A stretch of 64,000 nucleotides of DNA, taken from positions 2,232,001 to 2,296,000 of the forward strand of contig NZ_CP022600.1 of the NCBI RefSeq assembly GCF_002952215.1, in the 5' to 3' direction. The notes under the pieces are model-generated. The model searched no databases. It was not told where the DNA came from and saw nothing but the letters and a program-made list of their open reading frames with translations. Source of the stretch: Porphyrobacter sp. HT-58-2. GTDB lineage: Bacteria; Pseudomonadota; Alphaproteobacteria; Sphingomonadales; Sphingomonadaceae. Each line of letters begins with the position of its first letter. Within the stretch, counting starts at the first letter, position 1. Positions 1 through 9,389 of this stretch are shown here, one piece after another. The translations under genes and the position numbers were made by a program.

Positions 1-1128
1 CGCGCGCCAGCCGGCGATCCGCGCCTTCCACTCGCCGAGGTTTTTCGGCTCTCGGCTGCCCCATGTCTCGATCAGCTGTGCCAACACCGTGCCGCAGTCG
101 CCGACAATGCCCATGTCCACCGGCACTGTCTTGTTGATCGAGGACCGGTCGATATCGATGTGGATCTTTTTGGAATTGGGCGAGAAGGCATCCAGCCGCC
201 CCGTCACCCGGTCATCGAAACGCGCGCCGATGCACACCATCACATCGCACTGGTTCATCGCCATATTGGCTTCATAGGTGCCGTGCATCCCCAGCATCCC
301 GAGCCAATCGGGGTGCTGCGAGGGAAAGGCACCAAGGCCCATCAGGGTCGAGGTGACGGGTGCGCCGGTGATGTCCTGAAACCGGCGCAGCAGCGCGCTG
401 GCCTCAGGCCCGGAATTGATCACCCCGCCGCCGGTGTAGAAAATCGGGCGCTGGGCTGCGGCGATCATTTCGACCGCTTCGATGATCTGTTCGGGCGGCG
501 CGACGGTCTGCGGGGCGTAGCGATGCGATCCGGCCCGCACCAGCGCGCGGCGTTCCGAAGGCACGGCAATCTGGACGTTCTTGGGAATGTCGATCACGAC
601 CGGACCGGGCCTGCCGGTGGTCGCGATCAGGAAGGCCTCCTTGATCGTCGCGGCGAGATCGGCCGGGTCCTTCACCAGATAATTATGCTTGGTGCAGTGC
701 CGCGTGATGCCGATGGTGTCGGCTTCCTGAAAAGCGTCGGTGCCAATCAGCGCAGTCGGAACCTGTCCGGTGATGACCACCATCGGGATCGAATCCATCC
801 ATGCGTCCGCAATGCCGGTGATCGCGTTGGTCGCCCCCGGACCGCTGGTGACGAGCACCACGCCCGGCTTGCCGGTCGCGCGCGCATAGCCTTCGGCGGC
901 ATGGGCCGCGCCTGCTTCGTGGCGTACGAGAATATGGCGGATGCGTTCATCGCCGAACAATTCGTCGTAGATCGGCAGCACCGCGCCGCCCGGATAGCCG
1001 AACACGAATTCGACACCCTGTTCGATCAGGCACTGAACAAGGATCGCCGCGCCGCTCATCGCGGTTTCGTTCGCCGGGACGGCGGTGTTCGGGGTAGGGG
1101 CCGGCTTGTCGGGCACAAGGCACTCCAT
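1..1128 (-). CDS. ilvB: Acetolactate synthase large subunit (3' part cut off by the window edge)
   Basis: Thiamine-diphosphate enzyme making acetolactate or acetohydroxybutyrate, the first common step of branched-chain amino acid synthesis. The minus-strand frame starts at ATG 1128 (MECLVPDKPAP) and is open to the window edge, giving 376 of roughly 580 expected codons. The N-terminal ThDP-binding segment reads VFGYPGGAVLPIYDEL, followed by HEAGAAHAAEGYAR with the conserved catalytic Glu, then TSGPGATNAITGIADAW. The central FAD/ThDP-domain linker also follows the family. A GAGGG Shine-Dalgarno lies about 9 nt before the ATG. A terminator-like hairpin in the leader may attenuate it (see 1171-1211). 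The small subunit gene ilvN would be expected beyond the left edge. Confidence 0.93.
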   Translation of the reverse strand, partial: MECLVPDKPAPTPNTAVPANETAMSGAAILVQCLIEQGVEFVFGYPGGAVLPIYDELFGDERIRHILVRHEAGAAHAAEGYARATGKPGVVLVTSGPGATNAITGIADAWMDSIPMVVITGQVPTALIGTDAFQEADTIGITRHCTKHNYLVKDPADLAATIKEAFLIATTGRPGPVVIDIPKNVQIAVPSERRALVRAGSHRYAPQTVAPPEQIIEAVEMIAAAQRPIFYTGGGVINSGPEASALLRRFQDITGAPVTSTLMGLGAFPSQHPDWLGMLGMHGTYEANMAMNQCDVMVCIGARFDDRVTGRLDAFSPNSKKIHIDIDRSSINKTVPVDMGIVGDCGTVLAQLIETWGSREPKNLGEWKARIAGWRA

Positions 1129-1170
1129 CTGACGGAACCCTCGGGGCCGCAGTGGGCCGCAGGGGCGTGA

Positions 1171-1211
1171 ATAAACAAAACCGGCCCGACGCATGGGGGC
1201 GCATCGGGCCG
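1171..1211 (-). terminator. Intrinsic terminator or attenuator between miaA and ilvB
   Basis: Read on the minus strand, CGGCCCGA and TCGGGCCG pair, with a G-U and two more pairs inside, and the stem is followed directly by TTTTGTTTAT. It lies between the miaA stop and the ilvB start, both on this strand. It either ends the miaA transcript or acts as an attenuator in the ilvB leader. I see no clear branched-chain-rich leader peptide. A possible TTG-started frame at 1250 carries only scattered Ile/Val/Leu codons, so the attenuator role is unproven. Confidence 0.6.
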
Positions 1212-1253
1212 AGAGAGACGCCCGCTATCTGTTATAATCTGATAGGTCAAGCC

Positions 1254-2210
1254 TTAATTGCGCAATAATGATGCGAAAAGAGCCTTAAGGTCGATATTTT
1301 CATGCCCCTGTCCGATGGTCGCCCGAGGCCATTCGGGTGGCGGCTGCCGTCGGAACCAGGTGAACTGGCGCTTGGCATAGTTGCGCGTGGCCTGACTGCC
1401 GGCTGCAATCACCCCATCCTTGTCCAGCACGCCTTCCAGCATCGCGGCAATTTCCGGCACACCGATGGCATGCATCACCGGCAGATCGGGATCGAGCCCG
1501 CGCGCCAGAAGGCTCTCGACCTCCTCTACGGCGCCGTTTTCGAGCATCGCGGCGAAGCGATGGTTGCAGCGGTCGTAAAGCCATGTGCGATCGGGTTCTA
1601 TTACCAGCGGGTGCAGCGCGATCTCCTCGGCGATCCCACCTGACTTGGCGAGCTGCCAATCGGCCAGGGTCACGCCGGTCGAGCGTTTGACTTCCAGCGC
1701 GCGGGCGATGCGCTGGCGGTCGCCCGGATCAAGTTCGGCAGCGCGCAGCGGGTCTTCGATCTGAAGGAGCTTGTAGGCCGCGTCATCGGGCAGGGCGCGC
1801 ACAGCGGCGCGGATATCGGGGTCGATGGCGGGGATCGGCGCAATGCCCTCCAGCAGCACTTTCAGATACAACCCCGTGCCGCCGACAAGGATCGGTACGG
1901 CCCCGGATGCGTGAACATCGGCAATCTCGGCCTTGGCCCTTTCCGCCCAGGCGGCAGCGGAACATGCCTCGTTGCCGTCCCACGCGCCGAACAGGCGGTG
2001 TTCGACGCCTTCCATCTCCGCCTCGGAGGGGCGGGCAGAAAGCACCTGTAAATCGGCATAGACCTGTGCGGAATCGGCATTGATGATCACGCCGCGCTGC
2101 CCGGCCTTTGCCAGACGATGGGCGAGGGCTAGCGCAAACGCGCTCTTGCCGCTAGCGGTCGGCCCTGCAATGAGCGCGACCGGCAAGGCTGGAGAAATGG
2201 AAATGCTCAT
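1254..2210 (-). CDS. miaA: tRNA dimethylallyltransferase
   Basis: Transfers a dimethylallyl group to A37 of tRNAs that read U-starting codons. The 318-residue product starts at ATG 2210 ([10 protein letters not shown]). The frame is open further upstream, but that part is low-complexity Ser/Ala translation antisense to serB. The P-loop GPTASGKS is at about residues 15-22, followed by INADSAQVY (substrate Asp) and [13 protein letters not shown]. The C-terminal QFTWFRRQP motif is typical of MiaA. Length matches the family. Its 5' end overlaps that of the divergent serB by 8 bp, so each promoter must lie inside the other gene. Confidence 0.95.
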   Translation of the reverse strand: MSISISPALPVALIAGPTASGKSAFALALAHRLAKAGQRGVIINADSAQVYADLQVLSARPSEAEMEGVEHRLFGAWDGNEACSAAAWAERAKAEIADVHASGAVPILVGGTGLYLKVLLEGIAPIPAIDPDIRAAVRALPDDAAYKLLQIEDPLRAAELDPGDRQRIARALEVKRSTGVTLADWQLAKSGGIAEEIALHPLVIEPDRTWLYDRCNHRFAAMLENGAVEEVESLLARGLDPDLPVMHAIGVPEIAAMLEGVLDKDGVIAAGSQATRNYAKRQFTWFRRQPPPEWPRATIGQGHENIDLKALFASLLRN

Positions 2211-3087
2211 CGCGCGGCTGATAGCAGACACGGCGACAAGTGAAACGCGTCTCGATACGCTTTCGGGCGCTTTGCAGGCGGCAGGGATGCCGTTGACCGC
2301 TGCTGCCATGCCCGAAGACGATGACGGCTTGCTGGAACTGCATATTGCTGCCGACGATCCGGCGGCGGTGCTGGCGCTGATCGACAAGGTGTTCGATCCG
2401 ACTGATATGCTGGCGGCGCGCGGGGCCATCGAAGTGCCGCGTCTGTTCGTATCGGACATGGATTCGACCATGATCGGGCAGGAATGCATTGATGAGCTGG
2501 CCGACTACGCGGGGATCAAGCCCGAGATTGCCGAAATCACCGAACGCGCCATGCAAGGCGAACTCGATTTCGAAGCGGCCTTGCGCGAACGCGTGGCCCT
2601 GCTTGCCGGACTCGATGAAACCGCGATTGCGACCTGTCTGGCTGAACGGATCCGCGCAACACCGGGCGCAGCGACGCTGGTGGCCACGCTGGCCGGACTG
2701 GGAACACGCACCGTACTGGTGACGGGAGGCTTCCACCACTTTGCGGACCCAGTCGCAGAAATGCTCGGCTTCCACCGTGTCGTCGGCAACCGGCTCGCGG
2801 TCGAGGGTGGTAAGCTCACCGGCGGACTGGTTGGTCCGGTCACGGACAGCGCCGTAAAGGCGGCGGTCCTCAAGGAGGAAGCCGCTCAGCTAGGCGAGGG
2901 CGCCCACAGCCTTGCAACCGGAGACGGCGCCAATGACATTCCCATGATCGAGGCGGCAACCTATGGCTTTGCTTATCGCGCCAAGCCCAAGGCGCGCGCG
3001 GCCGCCAATGGACGGATCGATGCCGGTGATCTTACTGCGGTGCTTCGTCTTTTGGGTGTTCCGCGGTCGCAGTGGCGGGAGGTTTGA
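2203..3087 (+). CDS. serB: Phosphoserine phosphatase
   Basis: HAD-superfamily enzyme hydrolysing 3-phosphoserine to serine. The product is 294 residues from ATG 2203; an in-frame ATG at 2197 is an alternative. GGAG at 2191-2194 is correctly spaced for 2203, and it lies inside the start of miaA on the other strand. HAD motif I is [11 protein letters not shown] (about residue 88), motif II is [10 protein letters not shown], and motif IV is [10 protein letters not shown]. The N-terminal 80 residues form the small regulatory-like domain common in proteobacterial SerB. Divergent from, and overlapping, miaA. Confidence 0.95.
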   Translation: MLIARLIADTATSETRLDTLSGALQAAGMPLTAAAMPEDDDGLLELHIAADDPAAVLALIDKVFDPTDMLAARGAIEVPRLFVSDMDSTMIGQECIDELADYAGIKPEIAEITERAMQGELDFEAALRERVALLAGLDETAIATCLAERIRATPGAATLVATLAGLGTRTVLVTGGFHHFADPVAEMLGFHRVVGNRLAVEGGKLTGGLVGPVTDSAVKAAVLKEEAAQLGEGAHSLATGDGANDIPMIEAATYGFAYRAKPKARAAANGRIDAGDLTAVLRLLGVPRSQWREV

Positions 3088-3205
3088 TGACAGGCGCGGA
3101 ACGTGCGGCTGAAAAATGGGTTTTCTTTTATGACCCGAATCGGCTATTAACATTGATGTAAGCAAGTAAGGCTAGGCTCAGCCCGTCTTGAAGGATCAAT
3201 TAGTG

Positions 3206-4051
3206 ATGAAACGTTCCGCCCGCGATGCCTACACCCGGCTGCATGCCTCTGATGGCACGGTGCTGCTGCATCCCGAACGTCCGGCCGCACGTTATCGCCC
3301 CTTGCGCGCCGTCAAGGCGTTTCAGGCGCTGATCAAGGACAAGGAAGACACTTCGCTGGTCTTCAAGATCTTCGAATCGCTGCCGTCGAACGACTTCATG
3401 CCCCGCGTGCGCGATCTGGCGCTGTCTGAGCAGGGCGAGATGCTGCGTTCCACCGAACCCAGCCTGCCCGAAATTCTCGATGACCACGCCGCCCTGCGCC
3501 GCACGCCCAAAGGTAGTCTTGCGCACGCCTATTGCGATTTCATGGAGAGCGAAGGGCTGAGCGCCGCCGGTCTTGTGGCCGAGGCAGAGCGCCTTGGCCG
3601 CGCCAAGTACCCGGATCTCGTGCAATGGTTCATGGAACGCTCGCGCGATACGCATGATCTGTTTCATGTCCTGACCGGCTATGGCCGCGATGCGCTGGGC
3701 GAACAATGCGTCCTGCTGTTCACGCACGGCCAGTCCCCCAGTCAGGGGCATCTGCTGATCGGTTATGCCGGGGCAGCGAACATCGCCAAGATGATCAAGG
3801 GCAGCAAGGCGCCGGTGTTCGGTGCTGTGCGCCAGGCCCATCGGACCGGCAAGGGCGCGCCGCAACTGATGGCGCAGCCGATCCGCGAACTGCTTGCGCG
3901 CCCGATCGATGAAGTGCGGGCCGAACTGCGCATCCCCGAACCGAGCCAGTATCGCGAATGCCACCGCGTCTGGCAGGCCGAAGGGATTGATCCCTACGAC
4001 CTGCTGGCCACAAAGGCCAAGACTGACGAACCTGCGTTGCTGGCGGCCTGA
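3206..4051 (+). CDS. Coq4 family ubiquinone-biosynthesis protein, first copy
   Basis: Coq4 proteins act in ubiquinone ring assembly, and eukaryotic COQ4 has been linked to C1 decarboxylation/hydroxylation. The 281-residue product starts at ATG 3206, preceded by AAGGA at 3191-3195. The family metal-site signature HDLFHVLTGYGRDALGE (HDxxH followed by a conserved Glu) is at about residues 150-166. Related to the copy at 4850-5647: both share KDKEDTxxVF, EGLSAAGLVAE and RDTHDLFHVLTGYGRDALGE. The convergent nitroreductase gene separates them. The gene is intact, with normal composition. Whether the two copies divide labour cannot be told from sequence. Confidence 0.88.
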   Translation: MKRSARDAYTRLHASDGTVLLHPERPAARYRPLRAVKAFQALIKDKEDTSLVFKIFESLPSNDFMPRVRDLALSEQGEMLRSTEPSLPEILDDHAALRRTPKGSLAHAYCDFMESEGLSAAGLVAEAERLGRAKYPDLVQWFMERSRDTHDLFHVLTGYGRDALGEQCVLLFTHGQSPSQGHLLIGYAGAANIAKMIKGSKAPVFGAVRQAHRTGKGAPQLMAQPIRELLARPIDEVRAELRIPEPSQYRECHRVWQAEGIDPYDLLATKAKTDEPALLAA

Positions 4052-4061
4052 GCGCGCATGA

Positions 4062-4748
4062 TCAAAGCCAGCTGGCGATCTGCTCCAGCGGCTTTTTGAT
4101 CAGGGCGTGGGTAGGCACGGTTGCGTCCGCTGCCGGATGACCGGCGACGATGATCATCACCGGCTTTTCCCATTCGGGCCGTCCACAAATTTCGCGCAGG
4201 AACCCCATCGGCGAGGGCGTGTGGGTGAGTGTCGCCAGCCCCGCTTCGTGCAACGTAGCCAGCAGCATCCCGCAAGCAATGCCGACGCTTTCGTTCACGT
4301 AGTAGTTCTGAGTAACGCCATCCTCGGCAATCCCGCCTTTGCGTTGCGCAAAGACGATGATCAACCAAGGTGCCGTCTCCAGAAAGGGCTTGTCGGCATC
4401 GGTGCCAAGCGGGCCGAGTGCCTCCAGCCATTCGGCGCTGGCCTTGGGGTCACCGCCCGCCGCGCCATAGAAGCGCCGCTCCTCAGCCTCGGCGGCCTCT
4501 CTGATCGCGCGTTTCCTTTCCGGGGAGGCAATGGCCGTGAAGTGCCAGGGCTGGTGATTGGCGCCGGATGGTGCGCTGCCCGCCGCGTCGATTGCCGCCT
4601 CGATCACCGCACGCGGCACCGGTCCATCGGAAAACGACCGGCAGGTCCGGCGCTGGCGAAGCCTTGCGGCCATCAAGCGGGCGCGGGCGATAGCTTCTTC
4701 GTCCGGCAAAGCGGGCAGGCTGTAGGGCAGGGTCTCGGGATCGTGCAT
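4062..4748 (-). CDS. Nitroreductase family flavoprotein
   Basis: A 228-residue FMN-dependent nitroreductase-fold protein. The FMN-binding N-terminal segment RRTCRSFSDGPVP is followed by AAGSAPSGANHQPWHFTAI, then ETAPWLIIVFAQ and the C-terminal GLATLTHTPSPMGFLREI. It most resembles the iodotyrosine-deiodinase/BluB-like branch rather than NfsB. It lies between the two coq4 genes on the opposite strand, convergent with the first copy (10 bp apart). Its 5' end faces the second copy across a 101 bp divergent promoter region. Substrate is unknown; a redox role linked to quinone metabolism is only a suggestion from position. Confidence 0.82.
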   Translation of the reverse strand: MHDPETLPYSLPALPDEEAIARARLMAARLRQRRTCRSFSDGPVPRAVIEAAIDAAGSAPSGANHQPWHFTAIASPERKRAIREAAEAEERRFYGAAGGDPKASAEWLEALGPLGTDADKPFLETAPWLIIVFAQRKGGIAEDGVTQNYYVNESVGIACGMLLATLHEAGLATLTHTPSPMGFLREICGRPEWEKPVMIIVAGHPAADATVPTHALIKKPLEQIASWL

Positions 4749-4849
4749 CGGCCTGACCTTTCAGGAAGGGTAATGGACTATCAACTGACACGCATGTTAA
4801 TTGTTGACCCTGGCGCGCATTCGCGACTCGAACCAAGGATGTTACAGGC

Positions 4850-5647
4850 ATGGCTGTCACCGATCTTCCGCTGATCGCGCCCGACCGCAAGCTATCGGGC
4901 TTTCGCCCGCTCAAGGTGCTGCATCACTTCGGCAAGCTGGTCGAGGACAAGGAAGACACCGAGCAGGTGTTCCACATCATCGAGGCGACCAAAGGGCGGC
5001 GCAGCCATGCGCAGGCCCATGCTTTCATCTGCTCGCCGGAAGGCCAGCGGTTCCTGCGGGAAGGCGTCGATATCCCCGCGATGCTCGACGATCACGACCG
5101 CTGGGCCGATTGCGGCCCGAACACGGTCGCCGCGCATTATATCGCCTTCATGAAGCGCGAAGGGCTTTCGGCGGCGGGTCTGGTGGCGGAAAGCCACAAG
5201 TGGGCGCCGCCCGAAACCCTGCCGAAAGACCAGACCCAGTGGTATTTCGATCGCCTGCGCGACACGCATGATCTGTTTCATGTCCTGACCGGCTATGGCC
5301 GCGATGCGCTGGGCGAGGCCAGTCTGCTCGCCTTCAGCTACGAGCAGAACCACAACAAGGGCATCCTGTTCATCGCCTATGCCGGCGCGCGCCAGATCAG
5401 GAAGGTGAGCGGCACCAAGGCGCCGGTGTTCGCCGCGATCAAGGAAGGGCGCAGGCTCGGCAAGGCTGCGGCGAAGATCGCGCATCAGGACATCGCCGCG
5501 CTGATGCGCGAGGATATCGACGCGGCGCGGGCGCGGCTCGGTATCGGCAAGCCGGAGGTTTACCGCCAGTGCCTCGCTATCCTTCAGGACGAAGGTGTGG
5601 CGCGCGATGAGCTGACGCTGGGCGGGGCGGGGGCGCAGGCGGCCTAG
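4850..5647 (+). CDS. Coq4 family ubiquinone-biosynthesis protein, second copy
   Basis: A 265-residue Coq4-like protein with the same core as the copy at 3206-4051: HHFGKLVEDKEDTEQVF near residue 25, EGLSAAGLVAES, and the metal signature HDLFHVLTGYGRDALGE near residues 138-154. The N-terminal extension is shorter than in the first copy. ATG 4850 is preceded by AAGGATG about 10 nt upstream. Divergent from the nitroreductase and convergent with purL (stop codons 7 nt apart). Confidence 0.88.
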   Translation: MAVTDLPLIAPDRKLSGFRPLKVLHHFGKLVEDKEDTEQVFHIIEATKGRRSHAQAHAFICSPEGQRFLREGVDIPAMLDDHDRWADCGPNTVAAHYIAFMKREGLSAAGLVAESHKWAPPETLPKDQTQWYFDRLRDTHDLFHVLTGYGRDALGEASLLAFSYEQNHNKGILFIAYAGARQIRKVSGTKAPVFAAIKEGRRLGKAAAKIAHQDIAALMREDIDAARARLGIGKPEVYRQCLAILQDEGVARDELTLGGAGAQAA

Positions 5648-5653
5648 GCCACC

Positions 5654-7900
5654 TTACCCTTCCATCCATTCGTCAAAGAAACGCTGGTTGGCAGCGCGCA
5701 GCTCGCTAAGCGGCACGCCCAGCACCTTGTCTCCGCCCACAGTGCCGATCCGCTGGAAGCCGATCTGCGCGGTCTCGTCGTTGCGGGTGCCCTTGGCGAG
5801 CGCCGCGTTGAGCGCGGCGACGTCCGGCACAGTCACCAGATAGCGTCCCTGATCCTCGCCGAACCACCACTGGGCGGGGGTATAGGCGGGGTTCCCCGGT
5901 TCGACCTCGGCGCCAATGTTGCCAGCCAGCGCCATCTCCGCGAGCGCGACCGCAAGGCCGCCATCGGAAAGGTCATGAACCGCGTTGACGAGGCCATCGG
6001 CTATCAACTCGTGGATGATTTCGCCCGCGTTCTTTTCCACGGTGAGGTCGGTCGGCGGGGTGCGTCCTGCCTCCATCCCCTTGACCACGCGCAGCCACAG
6101 AGACTGGCCGAGGTGCGAGCGGGTGGGATCGGGCTTGGCCCAGAACTCCGGGCCGACGAGGTAGATCGCATCGCCCGCCTGTTTGAAGTGCATGGTCATC
6201 ATTTTCGCAAGGTCAGTGATGATGCCGACGCCGCCGATGGCCGGGGTGGGCAGAATTGCCGAGCCGCCCCCGGTCGCCTTGGATTCGTTGTAAAGGCTGA
6301 CGTTCCCCGACACGATGGGGAAGTCCAATGCCCGGCAGGCATCGCCCATGCCGTCGAGGGCGTGGACGATCTGCGCCATGATTTCGGGGCGCTGCGGATT
6401 GGCGAAGTTGAGGCAGTTGGTCACCGCCAAGGGCCGTGCGCCCACGGCACACAGGTTGCGATAGGCCTCGGCAATCGCTTGCTTGCCACCCTCATAGGGG
6501 TCGGCGAAGACATAGCGCGGCGTGCAATCAGTGGTGATGGCGAGCGCCTTGCCCGTTCCATGCACCCGCACCACACCCGCATCGCCGCCGGTCTGAAGCG
6601 TGTCGGCACCGACCTGCGAATCATACTGCTCGGCAATCCAGCCGCGCGAGGCGAGATCGGGCGAGGCCATCAGCTTGAGGAGGTCCGCCGCCACGTCGTC
6701 AGTCGCAGGCACTTCGCCCAGCGGCTTGACGCCCGCCCATGCGGCATATTCCTCCTTCGACAGATAAGGCCGGTCATAGAGCGGGGCTTCATCGGCCAGC
6801 GGGGCCAGCGGAATGTCGCACACCACTTCGCCATTGAATTCTAGTACCATGTGGCCGGTATCAGTGACTTCGCCGATCACCGCGAAGTCCAGCTCCCACT
6901 TCTTGAAGATCGCTTCGGCCATGGCTTCCTTGCCGGGCTTCAGCACCATGAGCATCCGCTCCTGGCTTTCGGAAAGCATCATTTCGTAAGGCGTCATGCC
7001 GGTTTCGCGGCACGGCACCTTGTTCATGTCGAGCCGGATGCCCGCGCCGCCCTTCGACGCCATCTCGACGCTGGAGGAGGTCAGGCCTGCTGCGCCCATA
7101 TCCTGAATCGCGACGATGGCATCGGTCGCCATCAGTTCGAGGCAGGCTTCGATCAGCAGCTTTTCGGTGAAGGGATCGCCGACCTGCACCGTCGGGCGCT
7201 TGGCCTCGGCATCCTCGCCGAAATCGGCGCTCGCCATGGTTGCGCCGTGAATCCCGTCGCGCCCGGTCTTGGAGCCGACATAGACAATCGGGTTTCCGAG
7301 GCCGGTGGCGGCGGAATAGAAGATCTTGTCCTGATCGGCGACGCCCACGGTCATGGCGTTCACAAGGATGTTGCCATCGTAAGCCGGGTGGAAATTGGTC
7401 TCCCCCGCAACGGTCGGCACGCCGACGCAATTGCCATAGCCGCCAATCCCAGCGACCACACCTTGCACCAGATGCTTCATCTTGGGGTGTTCCGGCCGAC
7501 CGAAGCGCAGCGCATTGGCATTCGCCATCGGCCGCGCCCCCATGGTGAAGACATCGCGCAGGATGCCGCCGACGCCGGTGGCCGCGCCCTGATAGGGCTC
7601 AATGTAACTCGGGTGGTTGTGGCTCTCCATCTTGAAGATCGCCGCCTGACCGTCACCGATGTCGATCACGCCCGCGTTCTCGCCCGGACCGCAGATCACC
7701 CACGGCGCCTCGGTCGGCAGCTTCTTGAGGTGCAGGCGCGAGGACTTGTAGCTGCAATGCTCTGACCACATCACCGAAAAGATGCCGAGCTCCACCAGAT
7801 TCGGCTCGCGGCCCAGAGCGTGAAGGACGCGCTCGTATTCCTCGGGAGAAAGGCCGTGCTGTTCGACGATTTCGGGGGTGATGGTGGGCGTCTGGGACAT
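5654..7900 (-). CDS. purL: Phosphoribosylformylglycinamidine synthase subunit PurL
   Basis: ATP- and glutamine-dependent amidation of FGAR in purine synthesis, working with PurS and PurQ (neither is in this window). The 748-residue length is that of the small PurL class. Start at ATG 7900 ([12 protein letters not shown]) because AAGGAG is 10 nt upstream; the TTG two codons earlier is too close. Visible motifs are [36 protein letters not shown] (ATP/Mg site), [12 protein letters not shown] and, in the second half, [18 protein letters not shown]. Complete and ordinary. Confidence 0.97.
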   Translation of the reverse strand: MSQTPTITPEIVEQHGLSPEEYERVLHALGREPNLVELGIFSVMWSEHCSYKSSRLHLKKLPTEAPWVICGPGENAGVIDIGDGQAAIFKMESHNHPSYIEPYQGAATGVGGILRDVFTMGARPMANANALRFGRPEHPKMKHLVQGVVAGIGGYGNCVGVPTVAGETNFHPAYDGNILVNAMTVGVADQDKIFYSAATGLGNPIVYVGSKTGRDGIHGATMASADFGEDAEAKRPTVQVGDPFTEKLLIEACLELMATDAIVAIQDMGAAGLTSSSVEMASKGGAGIRLDMNKVPCRETGMTPYEMMLSESQERMLMVLKPGKEAMAEAIFKKWELDFAVIGEVTDTGHMVLEFNGEVVCDIPLAPLADEAPLYDRPYLSKEEYAAWAGVKPLGEVPATDDVAADLLKLMASPDLASRGWIAEQYDSQVGADTLQTGGDAGVVRVHGTGKALAITTDCTPRYVFADPYEGGKQAIAEAYRNLCAVGARPLAVTNCLNFANPQRPEIMAQIVHALDGMGDACRALDFPIVSGNVSLYNESKATGGGSAILPTPAIGGVGIITDLAKMMTMHFKQAGDAIYLVGPEFWAKPDPTRSHLGQSLWLRVVKGMEAGRTPPTDLTVEKNAGEIIHELIADGLVNAVHDLSDGGLAVALAEMALAGNIGAEVEPGNPAYTPAQWWFGEDQGRYLVTVPDVAALNAALAKGTRNDETAQIGFQRIGTVGGDKVLGVPLSELRAANQRFFDEWMEG

Positions 7901-7931
7901 GGGCAAGGGACTCCTTGCGCCGCCCCCTAGA

Positions 7932-8606
7932 TCACTGCGCCGACAAGGCCAAGCCGCCGCGTTTCCTGAACCAGCGATTCTCCCCGACCCACGCGGCCAT
8001 CACTGTCAGGACGGCAAAGGCGACCAAAGCCTGAAGATACAGGAACAGCCCTGCGCTTTGGGGGTGCGGCGCGAACCAGTTGACGAGCTGGAACAGCAGC
8101 ATCACCCCCAGCAGCACCAAGGGCGGCCCCGCAGGCCCACGCGTCCGGCGGATATAGAACGCGAAGGCACCCAGCGTCAGCAGCAGTTCGAGCGGCATGG
8201 CCACCGTGGGATAATTCCACAGCCCCAGACCGAACTTGGGCGGCGTGCCATCAATGGTCAGATCGGGGACATGTACGAGCCAGTCGAGCAGCCAGTGCGA
8301 CAGCACGACCAGTCCGGCCAGCAGCCCTACGGCGAGATCGCGGCGATGAATGCCCACTATGCCCAGGAACGCCGCAGCCCAGATACCCGCGCCGACAAGG
8401 CTATGGGTGTAGGGCATGTGATAGAGATCGAATGGCACCATCACACTTGCCGCCGGATCAATCCGCATCCGTTCAACGCCGATGGCAGCAAGAGCAAAGA
8501 ACCCCCAATCGACCAGCTGCGCCGCGATGAACATCGCCCCAAGCCGCGGCCGATCAGGGGTGACGGCAGCGGCGATAAAGGCCGGGGCGAAGTGGCCGAT
8601 GAACAT
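7932..8606 (-). CDS. Membrane-bound metal-dependent hydrolase-like protein (YdjM/DUF457 type)
   Basis: A 224-residue integral membrane protein. It starts [10 protein letters not shown] and has several hydrophobic segments. A His/Asp pattern characteristic of the YdjM-type family is visible: GHFAPA at the N-terminus, MPYTHS around residue 65 and [11 protein letters not shown] around residue 105. The family is annotated as putative inner-membrane hydrolases; the substrate is unknown. It sits 31 bp upstream of purL on the same strand and directly after the DUF2177-like gene, so the three may be co-transcribed. Confidence 0.7.
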   Translation of the reverse strand: MFIGHFAPAFIAAAVTPDRPRLGAMFIAAQLVDWGFFALAAIGVERMRIDPAASVMVPFDLYHMPYTHSLVGAGIWAAAFLGIVGIHRRDLAVGLLAGLVVLSHWLLDWLVHVPDLTIDGTPPKFGLGLWNYPTVAMPLELLLTLGAFAFYIRRTRGPAGPPLVLLGVMLLFQLVNWFAPHPQSAGLFLYLQALVAFAVLTVMAAWVGENRWFRKRGGLALSAQ

Positions 8607-8607
8607 T

Positions 8608-9027
8608 TCAGGCGGCAGGCGCTGTCGGGACGAAGCGCAGCACTGCCCAGCACGCGATCGCGCTCGCCGCGCCGGTCACAAAGGCACCCCACAGGATATC
8701 GAGCACGCTGACATGGGTCGCCCACACCTTCATCACCGCCTGCGAGGTGAGGTCAAAGGTGGCATAGCACAGTGCGCCGAGCAGAATTCCGTTGAGCATG
8801 GCCGCCTGAACGCCGCCGCCTGCAAGGCCGGGCTTGATCGCGAACCAGCAGATCCCGGCAATGTAGATGAGGTAGAAGGCAACCGCTGCCGGCAGGTTGA
8901 AATCCTTGGCCATGATCTCGCCGATCACCGGCCGGTAGAGATTGACCGAGGCCCAGCGCAGCCACACCGCGTCAAGCGCCAGAAACGACACTGCTGCAAC
9001 GCCATAGGCGATGATCCATTTCAACAT
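8608..9027 (-). CDS. DUF2177-like inner membrane protein
   Basis: A 139-residue protein starting at ATG 9027 (MLKWIIAYGV), with AGGGA about 11 nt upstream; the earlier in-frame start at 9084 would add a charged tail without sense. It has four predicted membrane segments, with LDAVWLRW in the first and GILLGALCYATFDLTSQAVMK in the third, as in DUF2177 proteins. Function unknown. The stop is 1 bp from the start of the YdjM-like gene, suggesting coupling. Divergent from xseB. Confidence 0.7.
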   Translation of the reverse strand: MLKWIIAYGVAAVSFLALDAVWLRWASVNLYRPVIGEIMAKDFNLPAAVAFYLIYIAGICWFAIKPGLAGGGVQAAMLNGILLGALCYATFDLTSQAVMKVWATHVSVLDILWGAFVTGAASAIACWAVLRFVPTAPAA

Positions 9028-9099
9028 TCGCAGAATATCCCTGTGTTTCCTGAGCCCGCCCGTCACCGCCAGCCTTGACCGCACCGCTGCGCCCCGTCA

Positions 9100-9384
9100 A
9101 TGCTTGCCGCCATGGACGAGGGCACAGCATCACCGGCGACCAGCGCGCCGGACATTTCGCGTATGAGCTTCGAGGAGGCGCTCGCTGCGCTCGAAGGGAT
9201 CGTGCAGCAGCTTGAACGCGGCGACGTGCCGCTTGATCAGTCGATCGGGCTGTATGAACGCGGCGAGGCGCTGCGGGCGGCGTGTCAGCAGCGACTCGAT
9301 GCAGCGCAGGCGCGGATCGAGCGGATCGTCACCGCCGCCGATGGCCGGGCGACCGGCACGGCCGCGTTCGACACGGAAAGTTGA
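9100..9384 (+). CDS. xseB: Exodeoxyribonuclease VII small subunit
   Basis: Small subunit that binds XseA to form exonuclease VII. The core MSFEEALAALEGIVQQLERG followed by LDQSIGLYERGEAL is the family signature. Length is 94 residues from 9100, or 90 from the second ATG at 9112; neither start has a strong Shine-Dalgarno. It is followed 5 bp later by ispA, the standard xseB-ispA arrangement. XseA is not nearby. Confidence 0.93.
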   Translation: MLAAMDEGTASPATSAPDISRMSFEEALAALEGIVQQLERGDVPLDQSIGLYERGEALRAACQQRLDAAQARIERIVTAADGRATGTAAFDTES

Positions 9385-9389
9385 ACGCC

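Noticed and set aside
160..1170. Long plus-strand frame of 336 codons opposite ilvB
   Set aside because: It is the antisense of clearly recognisable IlvB and has an Arg/His-rich random composition.
2211..2489. N-terminal extension of MiaA to residue 411
   Set aside because: The extra part is Ser/Ala low complexity and antisense to SerB; the P-loop position supports the start at 2210.
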